Below are positions 32,263 through 39,581 of a stretch of DNA of 64,000 nt, piece by piece (positions within the stretch are counted from its first letter, which is position 1; each line of letters starts with the position of its first letter). The notes below the pieces were generated by a model. It made no database searches, was not told where the DNA came from, and worked only from the letters and a program-made list of their open reading frames with translations. A program made the translations under genes and the position numbers. The DNA comes from Streptomyces cynarae (GTDB lineage: Bacteria > Actinomycetota > Actinomycetes > Streptomycetales > Streptomycetaceae). The DNA is taken from NCBI RefSeq assembly GCF_025642135.1, contig NZ_CP106793.1:4282001-4346000 (forward strand), written 5' to 3'.

Positions 32263-32281
32263 GTGTCCCGAGTCGGGACAC
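32263..32281. promoter_or_regulatory. 19-bp perfect palindrome upstream of the DUF3631 gene
   Basis: GTGTCCCGA-G-TCGGGACAC, with a degenerate neighbour GTGCCCCGAGGGAACAC at 32288-32305 or so, lies in the 263-bp gap between the excisionase-like gene and the DUF3631 gene. Its GTGTC/GACAC ends are also those of the palindrome at 32714-32730. Confidence 0.6.
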
Positions 32282-32386
32282 TCGCTCGGTGCCCCGAGGG
32301 AACACGGACAGTACGTCCACCCCCGGCAACAGTCCAGCGATTCTGTGTCAGCTCAGCGCAGAACCGTCTGCTACGCTGCCGCCCCT

Positions 32387-32626
32387 TCACGCCGCCAGAC
32401 CCAGCAGTTCCCACAAGTCCGCGGTCACCACCCGGTAGGCGTTGCCCAGGCGCAGCACCTTGCACGGGTAGGCGCCTCGCTTCGCCAGCTCATAGCCCTT
32501 GCTCCGACCGAGCCCCAGCGCTCGATTGCTCGTGTCCAGGTCAACCGCCACCGGGAGGGCGAGTACCTCCTCCCGACTCATCCCCTTCGAGCCCTTCGAG
32601 TCTCCGGCCATCGCGTCGTCGCGCAT
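32387..32626 (-). CDS. xis: excisionase-like helix-turn-helix protein
   Basis: A 79-residue DNA-binding protein of the MerR/excisionase fold: the sequence SNRALGLGRSKGYELAKRG is the helix-turn-helix and YPCKVLRLGNAYRVVTADLW the wing. Such small proteins act as excisionases in Streptomyces integrative elements by directing the integrase towards excision. ATG 32626 has AAGGGG upstream; ATG at MSREEVLALP is an alternative shorter start. It lies on the opposite strand to the integrase gene and 781 bp from it, rather than directly before int as in pSAM2-type elements, so the excisionase role is likely but not proven. Confidence 0.7.
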   Translation of the reverse strand: MRDDAMAGDSKGSKGMSREEVLALPVAVDLDTSNRALGLGRSKGYELAKRGAYPCKVLRLGNAYRVVTADLWELLGLAA

Positions 32627-32713
32627 GCAGTGCGCCCCTTTCCATGCAGCCCTCGGCGAACGCAGTCATCACGTCCGGCTCCAGGCGTCTACCAACCAGG
32701 ATGGCCAAGCTAA

Positions 32714-32730
32714 TGTGTCTTTATGACACA
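32714..32730. promoter_or_regulatory. palindromic operator over the Xre gene start
   Basis: TGTGTC-TTTAT-GACACA is a perfect 6-bp-arm palindrome that spans the -10 box (TAATGT, 32711-32716) and the ATG of the Xre gene. This fits autorepression of the Xre-int operon from a leaderless promoter. Confidence 0.65.
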
Positions 32731-33409
32731 ACGCGGCTTCGATGATGGAAGTGACGAGGACGACGTCCCCGAGTGGGCGGACCGGATCAAGGCCAACGTC
32801 GCCGGCGAAGTCCGGCGCAGAAGGAAGGAGATGGGGTGGAGCGCACAGGACCTGGCGGACCGGTGCGAACAGCTCGGACATCCCATCCCGCGCAACGTGA
32901 TCGCCAACATGGAGTCCGGCCGCCGGGCCAACCTCCCCCTCGCGGACGTCATGGTCCTGGCCGCCGCCCTGGAGACGTACCCGGTCTGCCTGATCTTCCC
33001 GGTCGGCTACGTCGAAAAGACCCAGGAACTCCCCTTCCAGCACCTCGTGCCCACCTGGGACGCCCTACGGCGCTTCACCGGGGAAGAGGACGTACCCGGC
33101 TACGACGCGGGCCTGGTCCCCGACTTCGAGCTTCACGCCAGTCTCGTCCGCACCGCTCTCGCCGCGCTCGAAGAGGAAGAACAGGCCCGGTTCGCGGCCA
33201 AGACGGCCACCAGCCGCGCCGAGAAGGAAGAAGCCGAGCGCCAGCAGGCCAAGTACGCCGATCAGGCCGTCTCGGCCAAGTACAGGCTCCGCTACCTCCG
33301 CCGCGACCTCCGCGAGGAGGGGGCCACCCCACCTGATCTGCCACCCGCACTGGGCGATGTCGACCCGCCCGAACCCGATACCGAAACCACCCCGGAGGAA
33401 CGCCTTTGA
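32723..33409 (+). CDS. Xre-family regulator coupled to integrase
   Basis: A 228-residue regulator with an N-terminal helix-turn-helix: VAGEVRRRRKEMGWSAQDLA, then NVIANMESGRRANLPLADVM (residues about 27-75). A middle region VCLIFPVGYVEKTQELPFQH is followed by a charged coiled coil (EEEEQARFAAKTATSRAEKE). ATG 32723 has no ribosome binding site but follows TAATGT at leaderless distance, and a palindrome covers both. The stop overlaps the TTG start of the integrase gene, so regulator and integrase are made together. It probably keeps the element quiet; the inducing signal is unknown. Confidence 0.83.
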   Translation: MTQRGFDDGSDEDDVPEWADRIKANVAGEVRRRRKEMGWSAQDLADRCEQLGHPIPRNVIANMESGRRANLPLADVMVLAAALETYPVCLIFPVGYVEKTQELPFQHLVPTWDALRRFTGEEDVPGYDAGLVPDFELHASLVRTALAALEEEEQARFAAKTATSRAEKEEAERQQAKYADQAVSAKYRLRYLRRDLREEGATPPDLPPALGDVDPPEPDTETTPEERL

Positions 33410-34989
33410 AGGGCTCCACCTACCGCCGTTGCTCCTGCCGCGACCCGAAGACCGGCAAGGAACTCGGCGCCTCGTGCCCCAAGCGCAAGGGCCGCAAGCA
33501 CGGTTACTACTCCATACGCCAGGAACTGCCGCCCCGCGAGGACGGCACCCGTCGCTCCTTCAGCCGCGCCGGCTACGAGTCCCTCAAGGACGCCCAGTCG
33601 GAACTCGACCACGTCCGCTCCCTGCTGGCCCTCGCGGACAAGGACGACCCCGACAGCCTCCAGCGCCTCGCCGCCATGCTGGCGGAGGTCGCGGCCGAGA
33701 AGGCCCCACTGCCAGCCATCGAGGAGACCCAACGCCGTCTGCGTGCGGGCCTGGCCCTCCGTGGCAGCCTCACCGTCGGCGAGTGGCTCGACCAGTGGTT
33801 CGCCGCGAAGAAGCGCCGCAAGACCACGCTGAACGGTTACGCCTCCCACATCCGCGTCCACCTGAAGCCGCGCATCGGCCACGTGCGCCTCGACCGGCTC
33901 AACGTCGGCCACCTGGTGGAGATGTTCGACGCGATCGCCGACGAGAACGAGGTGATCGCGGCCGAGAACGAGGCCCGCCGCGAGCAGATCGCCCGCTGCA
34001 AGCCGAGCAAACCCGGGCGACCCGTAGGGGCCGAGCGAAAGCTGCTCGCGGCCGAGCGGGCCAAGCTGGCGGAGATGAAGCCGTTCCGAAAGATCACCGG
34101 CCCGGCCACCCGGCAGGCGATCCGCCGCACCCTGCGCGCGGCGCTGAATTCCGCGATCGCCCAGCAGCTCATCACCTTCAACGCGGCCTCCCACGTCGAG
34201 CTGGAGTCCGGCAGGCGCCCCAAGCCCCTCCTCTGGACCGAGGAGCGGGTCCGACGCTGGCGCGAGACGGGCGAGATCCCCGGCGCGGTCATGGTCTGGA
34301 CCCCGCAGCAGTTCGGCACCTTCCTCGACGCCGCAGAGGGCGACCGTCTGTACGCGGCCTTCCACCTGATGGGCACCCGTGGCCTCCGGCGCGGTGAGGC
34401 GGTCGGCCAGGACTGGCACGAGATCGATCTCGACGCCGGCCTCATCACCCCTGCCAAGGAGATCGTGGTGGACGGCTGGGACCCCTACGAGTCCGAGCCG
34501 AAGACGGACGGCAGCGCGAACACGATCGCGCTCGACAGCATGAACATCGCCGTCCTGCGCGACCACAAGGCCCGCCAGGACAAGGAGCGGGCCAAGTGGG
34601 GCGCAGCTTGGCAGGACACGGGCAAGGTCTTCACGAAGGAGGACGGCTCCCGGCTCCACCCCGAGACGGTGTCGGAGACCTTCCGCCGTATCCTCGCCAC
34701 GACCGACCTGCCCCCCATCACCCTGCGGGACCTGCGCCACGTGGCCGCGACGCTCACGCACGGAGGCGGCGGCGACATCCACACGGTGAAGGAGACCCTC
34801 CGGCACTCCACCATCACGCTGACCTCGGACACGTACACGAGCCTGCTCCCGGAGCTCGACCGCGAAATCGCTGAGAAGGCAGCGAAGCTGATCCCGCGGT
34901 CCCGTCCGGCAGCCGCCGAACCGTCCGCCCCGGCAGCGTTCGATCCGCAGGCCACCGGCACATCCGCCCAGGCATCACACGGGGATTGA
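33406..34989 (+). CDS. int: tyrosine recombinase integrase
   Basis: A 527-residue phage-type integrase that inserts the element into tRNA-Lys. The N-terminus has a small Cys-rich region (RRCSCRDPKTGKELGASC), then a SAM-like core-binding domain with an inserted charged helix (residues about 180-235). The catalytic domain shows Arg in GTRGLRRGEAVGQ, the box-II segment ITLRDLRHVAATLTHGG (where the usual His-x-x-Arg reads Arg-x-x-Arg), His in LRHSTITLTSDTY, and Tyr in the last motif. The start is TTG 33406, overlapping the Xre stop, with GGAGGAA upstream. It lies 4.4 kb from attR, with cargo between. Confidence 0.9.
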   Translation: MKGSTYRRCSCRDPKTGKELGASCPKRKGRKHGYYSIRQELPPREDGTRRSFSRAGYESLKDAQSELDHVRSLLALADKDDPDSLQRLAAMLAEVAAEKAPLPAIEETQRRLRAGLALRGSLTVGEWLDQWFAAKKRRKTTLNGYASHIRVHLKPRIGHVRLDRLNVGHLVEMFDAIADENEVIAAENEARREQIARCKPSKPGRPVGAERKLLAAERAKLAEMKPFRKITGPATRQAIRRTLRAALNSAIAQQLITFNAASHVELESGRRPKPLLWTEERVRRWRETGEIPGAVMVWTPQQFGTFLDAAEGDRLYAAFHLMGTRGLRRGEAVGQDWHEIDLDAGLITPAKEIVVDGWDPYESEPKTDGSANTIALDSMNIAVLRDHKARQDKERAKWGAAWQDTGKVFTKEDGSRLHPETVSETFRRILATTDLPPITLRDLRHVAATLTHGGGGDIHTVKETLRHSTITLTSDTYTSLLPELDREIAEKAAKLIPRSRPAAAEPSAPAAFDPQATGTSAQASHGD

Positions 34990-35029
34990 AGTCCCGGCCC
35001 GAAAAGCAGCGACCGGGCGTGGAGCCGCG

Positions 35030-35314
35030 TCACTCACTCGGCCTGGGATCACCCCACTCCTCTTCCTCCTCCATGTAACGGATGCCCTCATGGGACAGTG
35101 AGACGGTGGCGGGCGTCTTGTGCGACGTCCACTCGACGGTGATCAGGCCCTCGTCGGCCAGGTAGGCGCAGGCTGCGGACAGGTCGTCGTCGGGCAGCCG
35201 GAGCGCCTCGCGCAGTGCCGCCCCGCTGACCTCAGGTCGGTTGCGTTCCATGGCTCCGTAGAGTTGCCGGAGGACGGACTTGCGGTAGGTCTTGCGTTCA
35301 CGGAGTGTCGTCAT
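35030..35314 (-). CDS. small winged-helix-like hypothetical protein
   Basis: A 94-residue protein with a predicted winged helix: RKSVLRQLYGAMERNRPEVS, then GAALREALRLPDDDLSAACA and a wing, LADEGLITVEWTSHK. It ends in an acidic tail (YMEEEEEWGDPRPSE). It could bind DNA or mediate protein contacts. ATG 35314 has GGGAG upstream. It is convergent with int and divergent from the DUF5994 gene at 35559. I cannot name a family; this opens the element's right cargo. Confidence 0.68.
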   Translation of the reverse strand: MTTLRERKTYRKSVLRQLYGAMERNRPEVSGAALREALRLPDDDLSAACAYLADEGLITVEWTSHKTPATVSLSHEGIRYMEEEEEWGDPRPSE

Positions 35315-35558
35315 CTCTGGCGCTCCCAGGCTGGTATCCGAGGCTGCTGATGCCGACAGGCAGTGGGCCTTGCGGCCTCGCTCACAGCCTCCGCCGCCCG
35401 GGTGCCCCGCCGCGCAGTCCCTCATGCGGCTTCCCCTCGCTGTATGCGGGCGTCCCGGCGATTCCCGGCGACGCCGATGCTCGCGGTGATGGGGAGTAGC
35501 GTGGTCAGAAGCGAGGCGGATCCCGTGTTCGCACCGGATCCCGGACAGGTGGTCCTCC

Positions 35559-36041
35559 ATGACCGGCTCCGACACATCCCCTGGTTCCAGGCACCTGCCG
35601 AGCGGTGTGCACCATGCCGTGCGGCCGGGGAGTGCACTGCTCCGGCTGGAGACGACGGCATCGCGCGAAGGCGTCCTCGACGGGGCGTGGTGGCCGCGGT
35701 CGCGCGACATCGGTGCCGAGCTGCCCGCGCTGCTGAGCGCCCTCACCGAGCACCTGGGCCCCCTGACCCGCGTCGGGCTGGATGCCACGGCCTGGGAGGG
35801 GCTCCCGACCCGGATCGTCGTCGGCGACCACGTGGTACACGTGGACTCCTTCCCGGTGGGTGACGACACGGTCCTGATCACCCGGGGCGAGGGTGACCTC
35901 TTCTCGCTGCTGGTGGTCCCACCGGACACGCCTCCCGAGGCCGCCCGCGCTGCGATGGCACAGGCTGCCCTGGCCGGCAACGTCAGCGAGGCGGGGCAGA
36001 TCCTCATCGACACGGGAAGCGGGCAGAGGCCGTCCGGCTGA
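35559..36041 (+). CDS. DUF5994-family protein 1
   Basis: A 160-residue protein of a family common in Streptomyces (I believe DUF5994), marked by LDGAWWPRSRDIGAELPALL and LLVVPPDTPPEAARAAM. Function unknown; such genes often lie beside anti-sigma-factor signalling genes, as here. No membrane segment or catalytic motif is seen. ATG 35559 has only a weak ribosome binding site. Its 3' end converges on the PP2C-type phosphatase gene with a 24-bp gap. A second, distant paralogue is encoded at 37337-37837. Confidence 0.72.
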   Translation: MTGSDTSPGSRHLPSGVHHAVRPGSALLRLETTASREGVLDGAWWPRSRDIGAELPALLSALTEHLGPLTRVGLDATAWEGLPTRIVVGDHVVHVDSFPVGDDTVLITRGEGDLFSLLVVPPDTPPEAARAAMAQAALAGNVSEAGQILIDTGSGQRPSG

Positions 36042-36065
36042 CCTTCGTCGTTGCCGGTGGTGCGG

Positions 36066-37259
36066 TCAGCCGCGCCACTCCACCAGGAGCAGCGTCGCGT
36101 CGTCCGTCGTGTGTCCGCCCCGTGCTCGCTTGAGGGTGTGCGACAGGGAGCGCGCCACCGCCCGGACCCCGCGACCGGTCCTCTCCAGCCGGTTCACGCA
36201 GTCGATCAGCTGGTCCTCACCGAACTGCTCCTCACCCACGGCGTGTTCCTCGATCAGTCCGTCCGTGAAGCAGAGGACGCGGTCTCCACGCTCCAGGTCC
36301 AGCTCACTGACCTCCGGCGCCGGCCCGCCCAGGCCGACCGGGAGGGTCGTGGGGGCGACCAGCCGACGCGCGACGCGGTGATCGCGCACGAGTATCGGTG
36401 GCGGGTGTCCCGCATTGACCCAGTGCATCCGCCCCGTGGCCGTGTCCAGCCGCATCATCTGGGCGGTGACGAAGTGGTCAGGGCCGAACTGGTGTACCAC
36501 GGTGACGTCCATGGCGGCGTAGATCTCCGACAGGCCGGTACCGAGGCGGCGGGCGTGACGGTAGGCGCCGATGGCCACGGTGGCCATGGTGGCCGCTCCC
36601 AGGCCGTGCCCCATCGCGTCGATCATGGCCACGTGGAGGATGTCACCGTTGAGCGCGTAGTCGAAGCTGTCCCCCGCCACGTCGTAGGCGGGCTCCAGGA
36701 TCCCGGCCACGGCGACCCGCGGCATGACCATGGCCAGAGGCGGCAGCAGGGACCACTGGATCTCGGCGGCGACGCTCATCGGCTCACCGCGGCGGGTGGA
36801 GAAGAACAGGTCGGAGTAGCCGTGCTTGGTCACCAGCAGGTCGGCAACCAGGCCGGAGAGCCTGGCCAGCAGCCGCCGGTCGTCGTCATCGACCCGGTCC
36901 AGCGTCACGGCCATGACGCCCACCTGGTCGCCGCCGTCCAGCAGCGGCAGGTGGACCCGTACGCCGTCGGCCTCGGGCACCTCGACGGGCTGGGCGTCGA
37001 GAAAGCACCGGCCCGCGACGGAAGCGTCGATGTCCTGCGGATCCCCGCCCGTGAGGCCCTCACCGCGCAGAGGTACGAGCAGCAACTGACCGTAGTCCTG
37101 GAGCAGCACCTGCGGACGGCGGCCGCCGAGCCGCTCCACCACGTCGGCGACCAGCGGTCCGATGAGGTGGGGCGGGAGCTCGTGCGCCCGGTCGAGAACC
37201 GCCCCCAGAAGCGCTTCCCCGAAGCTCTCGGAGCGGTCCGTGCCCGGTTCGGCCGTCAT
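36066..37259 (-). CDS. PP2C/RsbU-type phosphatase
   Basis: A 397-residue soluble phosphatase. Residues about 1-165 look like a GAF-type sensor (RVHLPLLDGGDQVGVMAVTL), and residues about 175-397 form the RsbU/SpoIIE domain: EIQWSLLPP, AYDVAGDSFDYAL, VAMIDAMGHGLGAA, WVNAGHPPPILV, RVLCFTDGLIEEHAVG and HTTDDATLLLVEW. All Asp metal ligands appear present, so it should dephosphorylate a STAS-type antagonist; the STAS protein encoded at 37941 is the obvious partner. ATG 37259 has GTGAG-type spacing upstream. It forms a minus-strand run with the DUF5994 and STAS genes. Confidence 0.87.
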   Translation of the reverse strand: MTAEPGTDRSESFGEALLGAVLDRAHELPPHLIGPLVADVVERLGGRRPQVLLQDYGQLLLVPLRGEGLTGGDPQDIDASVAGRCFLDAQPVEVPEADGVRVHLPLLDGGDQVGVMAVTLDRVDDDDRRLLARLSGLVADLLVTKHGYSDLFFSTRRGEPMSVAAEIQWSLLPPLAMVMPRVAVAGILEPAYDVAGDSFDYALNGDILHVAMIDAMGHGLGAATMATVAIGAYRHARRLGTGLSEIYAAMDVTVVHQFGPDHFVTAQMMRLDTATGRMHWVNAGHPPPILVRDHRVARRLVAPTTLPVGLGGPAPEVSELDLERGDRVLCFTDGLIEEHAVGEEQFGEDQLIDCVNRLERTGRGVRAVARSLSHTLKRARGGHTTDDATLLLVEWRG

Positions 37260-37336
37260 CAGCTCACCCACCGTGATCCACACGGACACCGGCGGCGGGG
37301 TCGACCGGCGAATGGACTACCCGTCCCATCACTCCA

Positions 37337-37837
37337 TCATGGGCCGTGCTGTTCCCCTGCGCCGTCCCGGCCGAAGCCGTCCTCGACATGTGCCAAGGTG
37401 CGCTGAGCCGACAGCGGATTCCACGGATCGGCGGCGGCGGTCAGCAGGCGTTCGGCGGTTCCGGCCGGCTCGTCGGGCGGGACGACCAGCAGCTCCCAGC
37501 GCCCCAGGGTGCCGCAGTCCAGGGTGATGGCATGCTCCTTGGCGGTGGCGTCGCTCAGGACGACCTCGATCACGTGGTCCGGCGCCGACACGGTCAGTGG
37601 CGCGTCAGGCCAGGCCGCAGCGCCGACCGTGACGCGGGTGACCGTGCCACGGCCGGGGTCGAGCGAGCCCACGAGCGCGGGCAGCTCCAGTTCCAGGGCG
37701 TCGCAACGCGGCCACCACGCTCCGTCCAGCGGGCCATGGCTGGCCTCCGGCGTGAGCCTCAGCCGGGCCAGCGGCATCCTGTACGTGTGCGCGTCACCCG
37801 GCGGCCGGTCTCCTACGGGCGGTGTGGGGGAGTCCAT
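37337..37837 (-). CDS. DUF5994-family protein 2
   Basis: A 166-residue protein sharing LDGAWWPRCDALELELPALV and LLVVPPDEPAGTAERLL with the protein encoded at 35559, so the two are paralogues. Function unknown. It lies between the PP2C phosphatase gene (77 bp downstream) and the STAS gene on the minus strand, so the three may be one operon. ATG 37837 is used; a GTG at 37882 in the same frame is possible. No signal peptide or membrane helix is seen. Confidence 0.72.
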   Translation of the reverse strand: MDSPTPPVGDRPPGDAHTYRMPLARLRLTPEASHGPLDGAWWPRCDALELELPALVGSLDPGRGTVTRVTVGAAAWPDAPLTVSAPDHVIEVVLSDATAKEHAITLDCGTLGRWELLVVPPDEPAGTAERLLTAAADPWNPLSAQRTLAHVEDGFGRDGAGEQHGP

Positions 37838-37940
37838 CGTGCGATCCCGTCCGGGCGGCCTGGAGCTGCCCTCGTTCGCCACTCGCCGGGAACGGCGCTG
37901 TCCTGATCATGCGCCCGACATGCTCTCGGTGTCTTCAAGG

Positions 37941-38882
37941 CTACGCCCGGCCTGGACGGGCGGCCCGAGGCGCTGGAAGCGACGGTCCGCTTCCCCGGAA
38001 CAGGGTCAACACGCAAGGAGCGCCCCGACCGGGCAGCCCGACCATCTCCCCGTGGTTCCGCCAGCCCCACGAGTCGTAGGCGGCTTGTCCGGCCCGGTCG
38101 GCCGGATTCAGCAGGGCCACTCCGAGCTCGGTGCGCTCATCGGCCAGCAGACGCTGTTGCAGACGGCGGCCGATGTCGCGGCGCTGTGGGTGCTGGTGCG
38201 CCACGACCTGGGTGAGGAGCAGGAACCGGGCACAGCCGGTGAGCCGTTGGACGCTCTCCTGCAACCCCTGCTCGGACCGGCTGACGGGACTCACCGGAAA
38301 CCCGAAGACGCACCCCACCAACACCGTCGTCTCGGCCACCAGCAGCGCGAAGCCAGGCCGTCGGGCGCTGACGGCAAGCCGCCGCAGGAAGTCGTCCCGC
38401 AGGAAGGGGCCGGCCACGGCCAGGTCGGCGATGTCCTCGCTCATCCCCTCCACCTGCCGGCGAGTCAGCCTGCGCAGGCGGATCCCGTCCTTGACGACCG
38501 GCGCACCGGCGCGGTCGCCGGACGTCTGCGTCCCGCCGGCCGACGGACCCGCCGCGGACGGGTCCAGCAGATCGCGGAGCAGGGGCGCGGAGCCGGTGAA
38601 GGCGAGGAGCCGGGTGATCTGCGCGCACGGATGGTGCAGGTGCAGGCAGGCGTGCACGCGGCCGGCATGCCGTGACGCCGCCAGGAAGACGTCCAGGCCC
38701 TTGGCGTCACAGGAGCCGACCGTGGTGAGATCGACGTCGATGGCGGTCATGCCGTCGCGCAGGCACTGCTCCAGCGCGGCCCGCAGCAGGGGCGCCGAGG
38801 CCGGCCAGATGTCGCCGACGAGCGTGACGAGGGCCCGCTCCCCCCGGTCACGCCGGTGGATGTCCAGGCGCTGCACGGCCAT
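37941..38882 (-). CDS. STAS-domain / acetyltransferase-like fusion protein
   Basis: A 313-residue protein with two domains. Residues about 1-110 form a STAS anti-sigma-factor-antagonist fold (ALVTLVGDIWPASAPLLRAA, IDVDLTTVGSCDAKGLDVFL), where the phosphorylatable Ser is probably in GSCDAKG. Residues about 150-300 resemble a GNAT acetyltransferase with FALLVAETTVLVGCVFGFPV and ELGVALLNPADRAGQAAYDS then WGWRNHGEM, though the acetyl-CoA loop is weak. With the phosphatase at 36066 it would make a partner-switching pair lacking only a visible kinase. ATG 38882 is chosen; the frame is open further upstream. Confidence 0.75.
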   Translation of the reverse strand: MAVQRLDIHRRDRGERALVTLVGDIWPASAPLLRAALEQCLRDGMTAIDVDLTTVGSCDAKGLDVFLAASRHAGRVHACLHLHHPCAQITRLLAFTGSAPLLRDLLDPSAAGPSAGGTQTSGDRAGAPVVKDGIRLRRLTRRQVEGMSEDIADLAVAGPFLRDDFLRRLAVSARRPGFALLVAETTVLVGCVFGFPVSPVSRSEQGLQESVQRLTGCARFLLLTQVVAHQHPQRRDIGRRLQQRLLADERTELGVALLNPADRAGQAAYDSWGWRNHGEMVGLPGRGAPCVLTLFRGSGPSLPAPRAARPGRA

Positions 38883-39260
38883 CACCCCGCCCTTCGGCAG
38901 GGAAACGCAACGACCAGGGAAGGGTGCGGAGTTGTTGTGATCGCGGCGGGCATGATTGCCGACCCGTCTCCGCACCGCCGCTCGGACGGCCCGGGGTTCG
39001 TCTCTCGCCGAGGACGACCCGGCAGGACGGCCGGAGTGCGTGATGCCCTCGGTATCTCCACCGTACGCCGCCGGCCGACTCGACCCGCAGCACCGGACGG
39101 GCTCACCCGTAAGGCCCGTAAGGAGCGCACCGCCTGCCGAGGCTCATGGAGACATCCGGGGCAGACGGCCCACTCGTGGGGCACACTGCCGTACCTCACG
39201 CCCGCCGGGTATCCGCTGAGGGCGGCCCCACACAAAACCGCCGCAGGTGGCCGCGCTTCC
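38883..39260. other. right-end non-coding region of the element
   Basis: No reading frame here shows gene-like codon bias or a ribosome binding site. The segment lies between the STAS gene promoter and the right arm repeat. I see no other structure in it. Confidence 0.45.
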
Positions 39261-39281
39261 CGCTCACGCATCGCTCACGCA
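39261..39281. repeat. right arm-type repeat of the element
   Basis: The same 21 bp as at 19162-19182: CGCTCACGCA twice with one T between, 89 bp inside attR and in the same orientation. It should flank the att core in the circular form. Confidence 0.7.
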
Positions 39282-39370
39282 GGAGCCCGGAAACGAAGCA
39301 GCGTCCGAGCCAGCTGACGCCGACTCGGACGCTGCGTAGCAGGCCAGGGGCCATATCCCCCGCCTGCCAG

Positions 39371-39418
39371 CCGTAGGCCCTGTGGGACTCGAACCCACAA
39401 CCAATGGATTAAAAGTCC
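39371..39418 (-). repeat. attR: 48-bp core within intact tRNA-Lys
   Basis: Identical to 19000-19047. It covers the 3' 45 nt of tRNA-Lys plus 3 bp. The 3' flank here (39270-39370) is element-borne yet resembles the chromosomal flank at attL, including a GTAGCAGGCC-type stretch, so the element carries a diverged copy of the tRNA end and its downstream sequence. Confidence 0.92.
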
Positions 39419-39446
39419 ACTGCTCTGCCAATTGAGCTAAGGGCCC
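39374..39446 (-). tRNA. tRNA-Lys (TTT)
   Basis: The minus strand folds as a 73-nt tRNA: acceptor GGGCCCT/AGGGCCT, D arm GCTCAATTGGCAGAGC, anticodon loop CTTTTAA (UUU) and T arm TGTGGGTTCGAGTCCCAC. CCA is not encoded. It is the insertion target of the element; its 3' part is supplied by the element. Confidence 0.96.
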
Positions 39447-39581
39447 TCGCGATGTTGCCTCCCCGAGCATAGCCCGACGAGGCCGTATCTCCGATCGGGT
39501 ATCGGGGAGGCGGGCCGGAAGTGTTCGCTGTGGGTGGCATGTGGGTGGGTGTCGGGGAGGCCGTGCGGGTGGCCGGTGGGG

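Larger units (their letters stand above)
19048..39418. mobile_element. integrative mobilizable element in tRNA-Lys(UUU), about 20.4 kb
   Basis: The element is bounded by a 48-bp direct repeat from tRNA-Lys and has a pair of identical arm-type repeats inside each end (19162-19182 and 39261-39281). It encodes a tyrosine integrase, excisionase-like protein, relaxase, MobC-like protein, DUF3631 ATPase, DUF2637 protein and an Xre regulator. I see no FtsK/SpoIIIE-type TraB, type IV secretion gene or RepSA/Prim-Pol replicase, so it should depend on another element's transfer apparatus. Its tail end restores the tRNA gene. Cargo lies on both sides of the backbone, and the integrase sits 4.4 kb from the nearest att site, which is unusual. 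Confidence 0.88.

Noticed and set aside
34990..35030. An att site directly after the integrase gene, which would make the element end here
   Set aside because: No tRNA-Lys fragment or copy of the 48-bp core occurs there; only two copies exist in the window, at 19000 and 39371.
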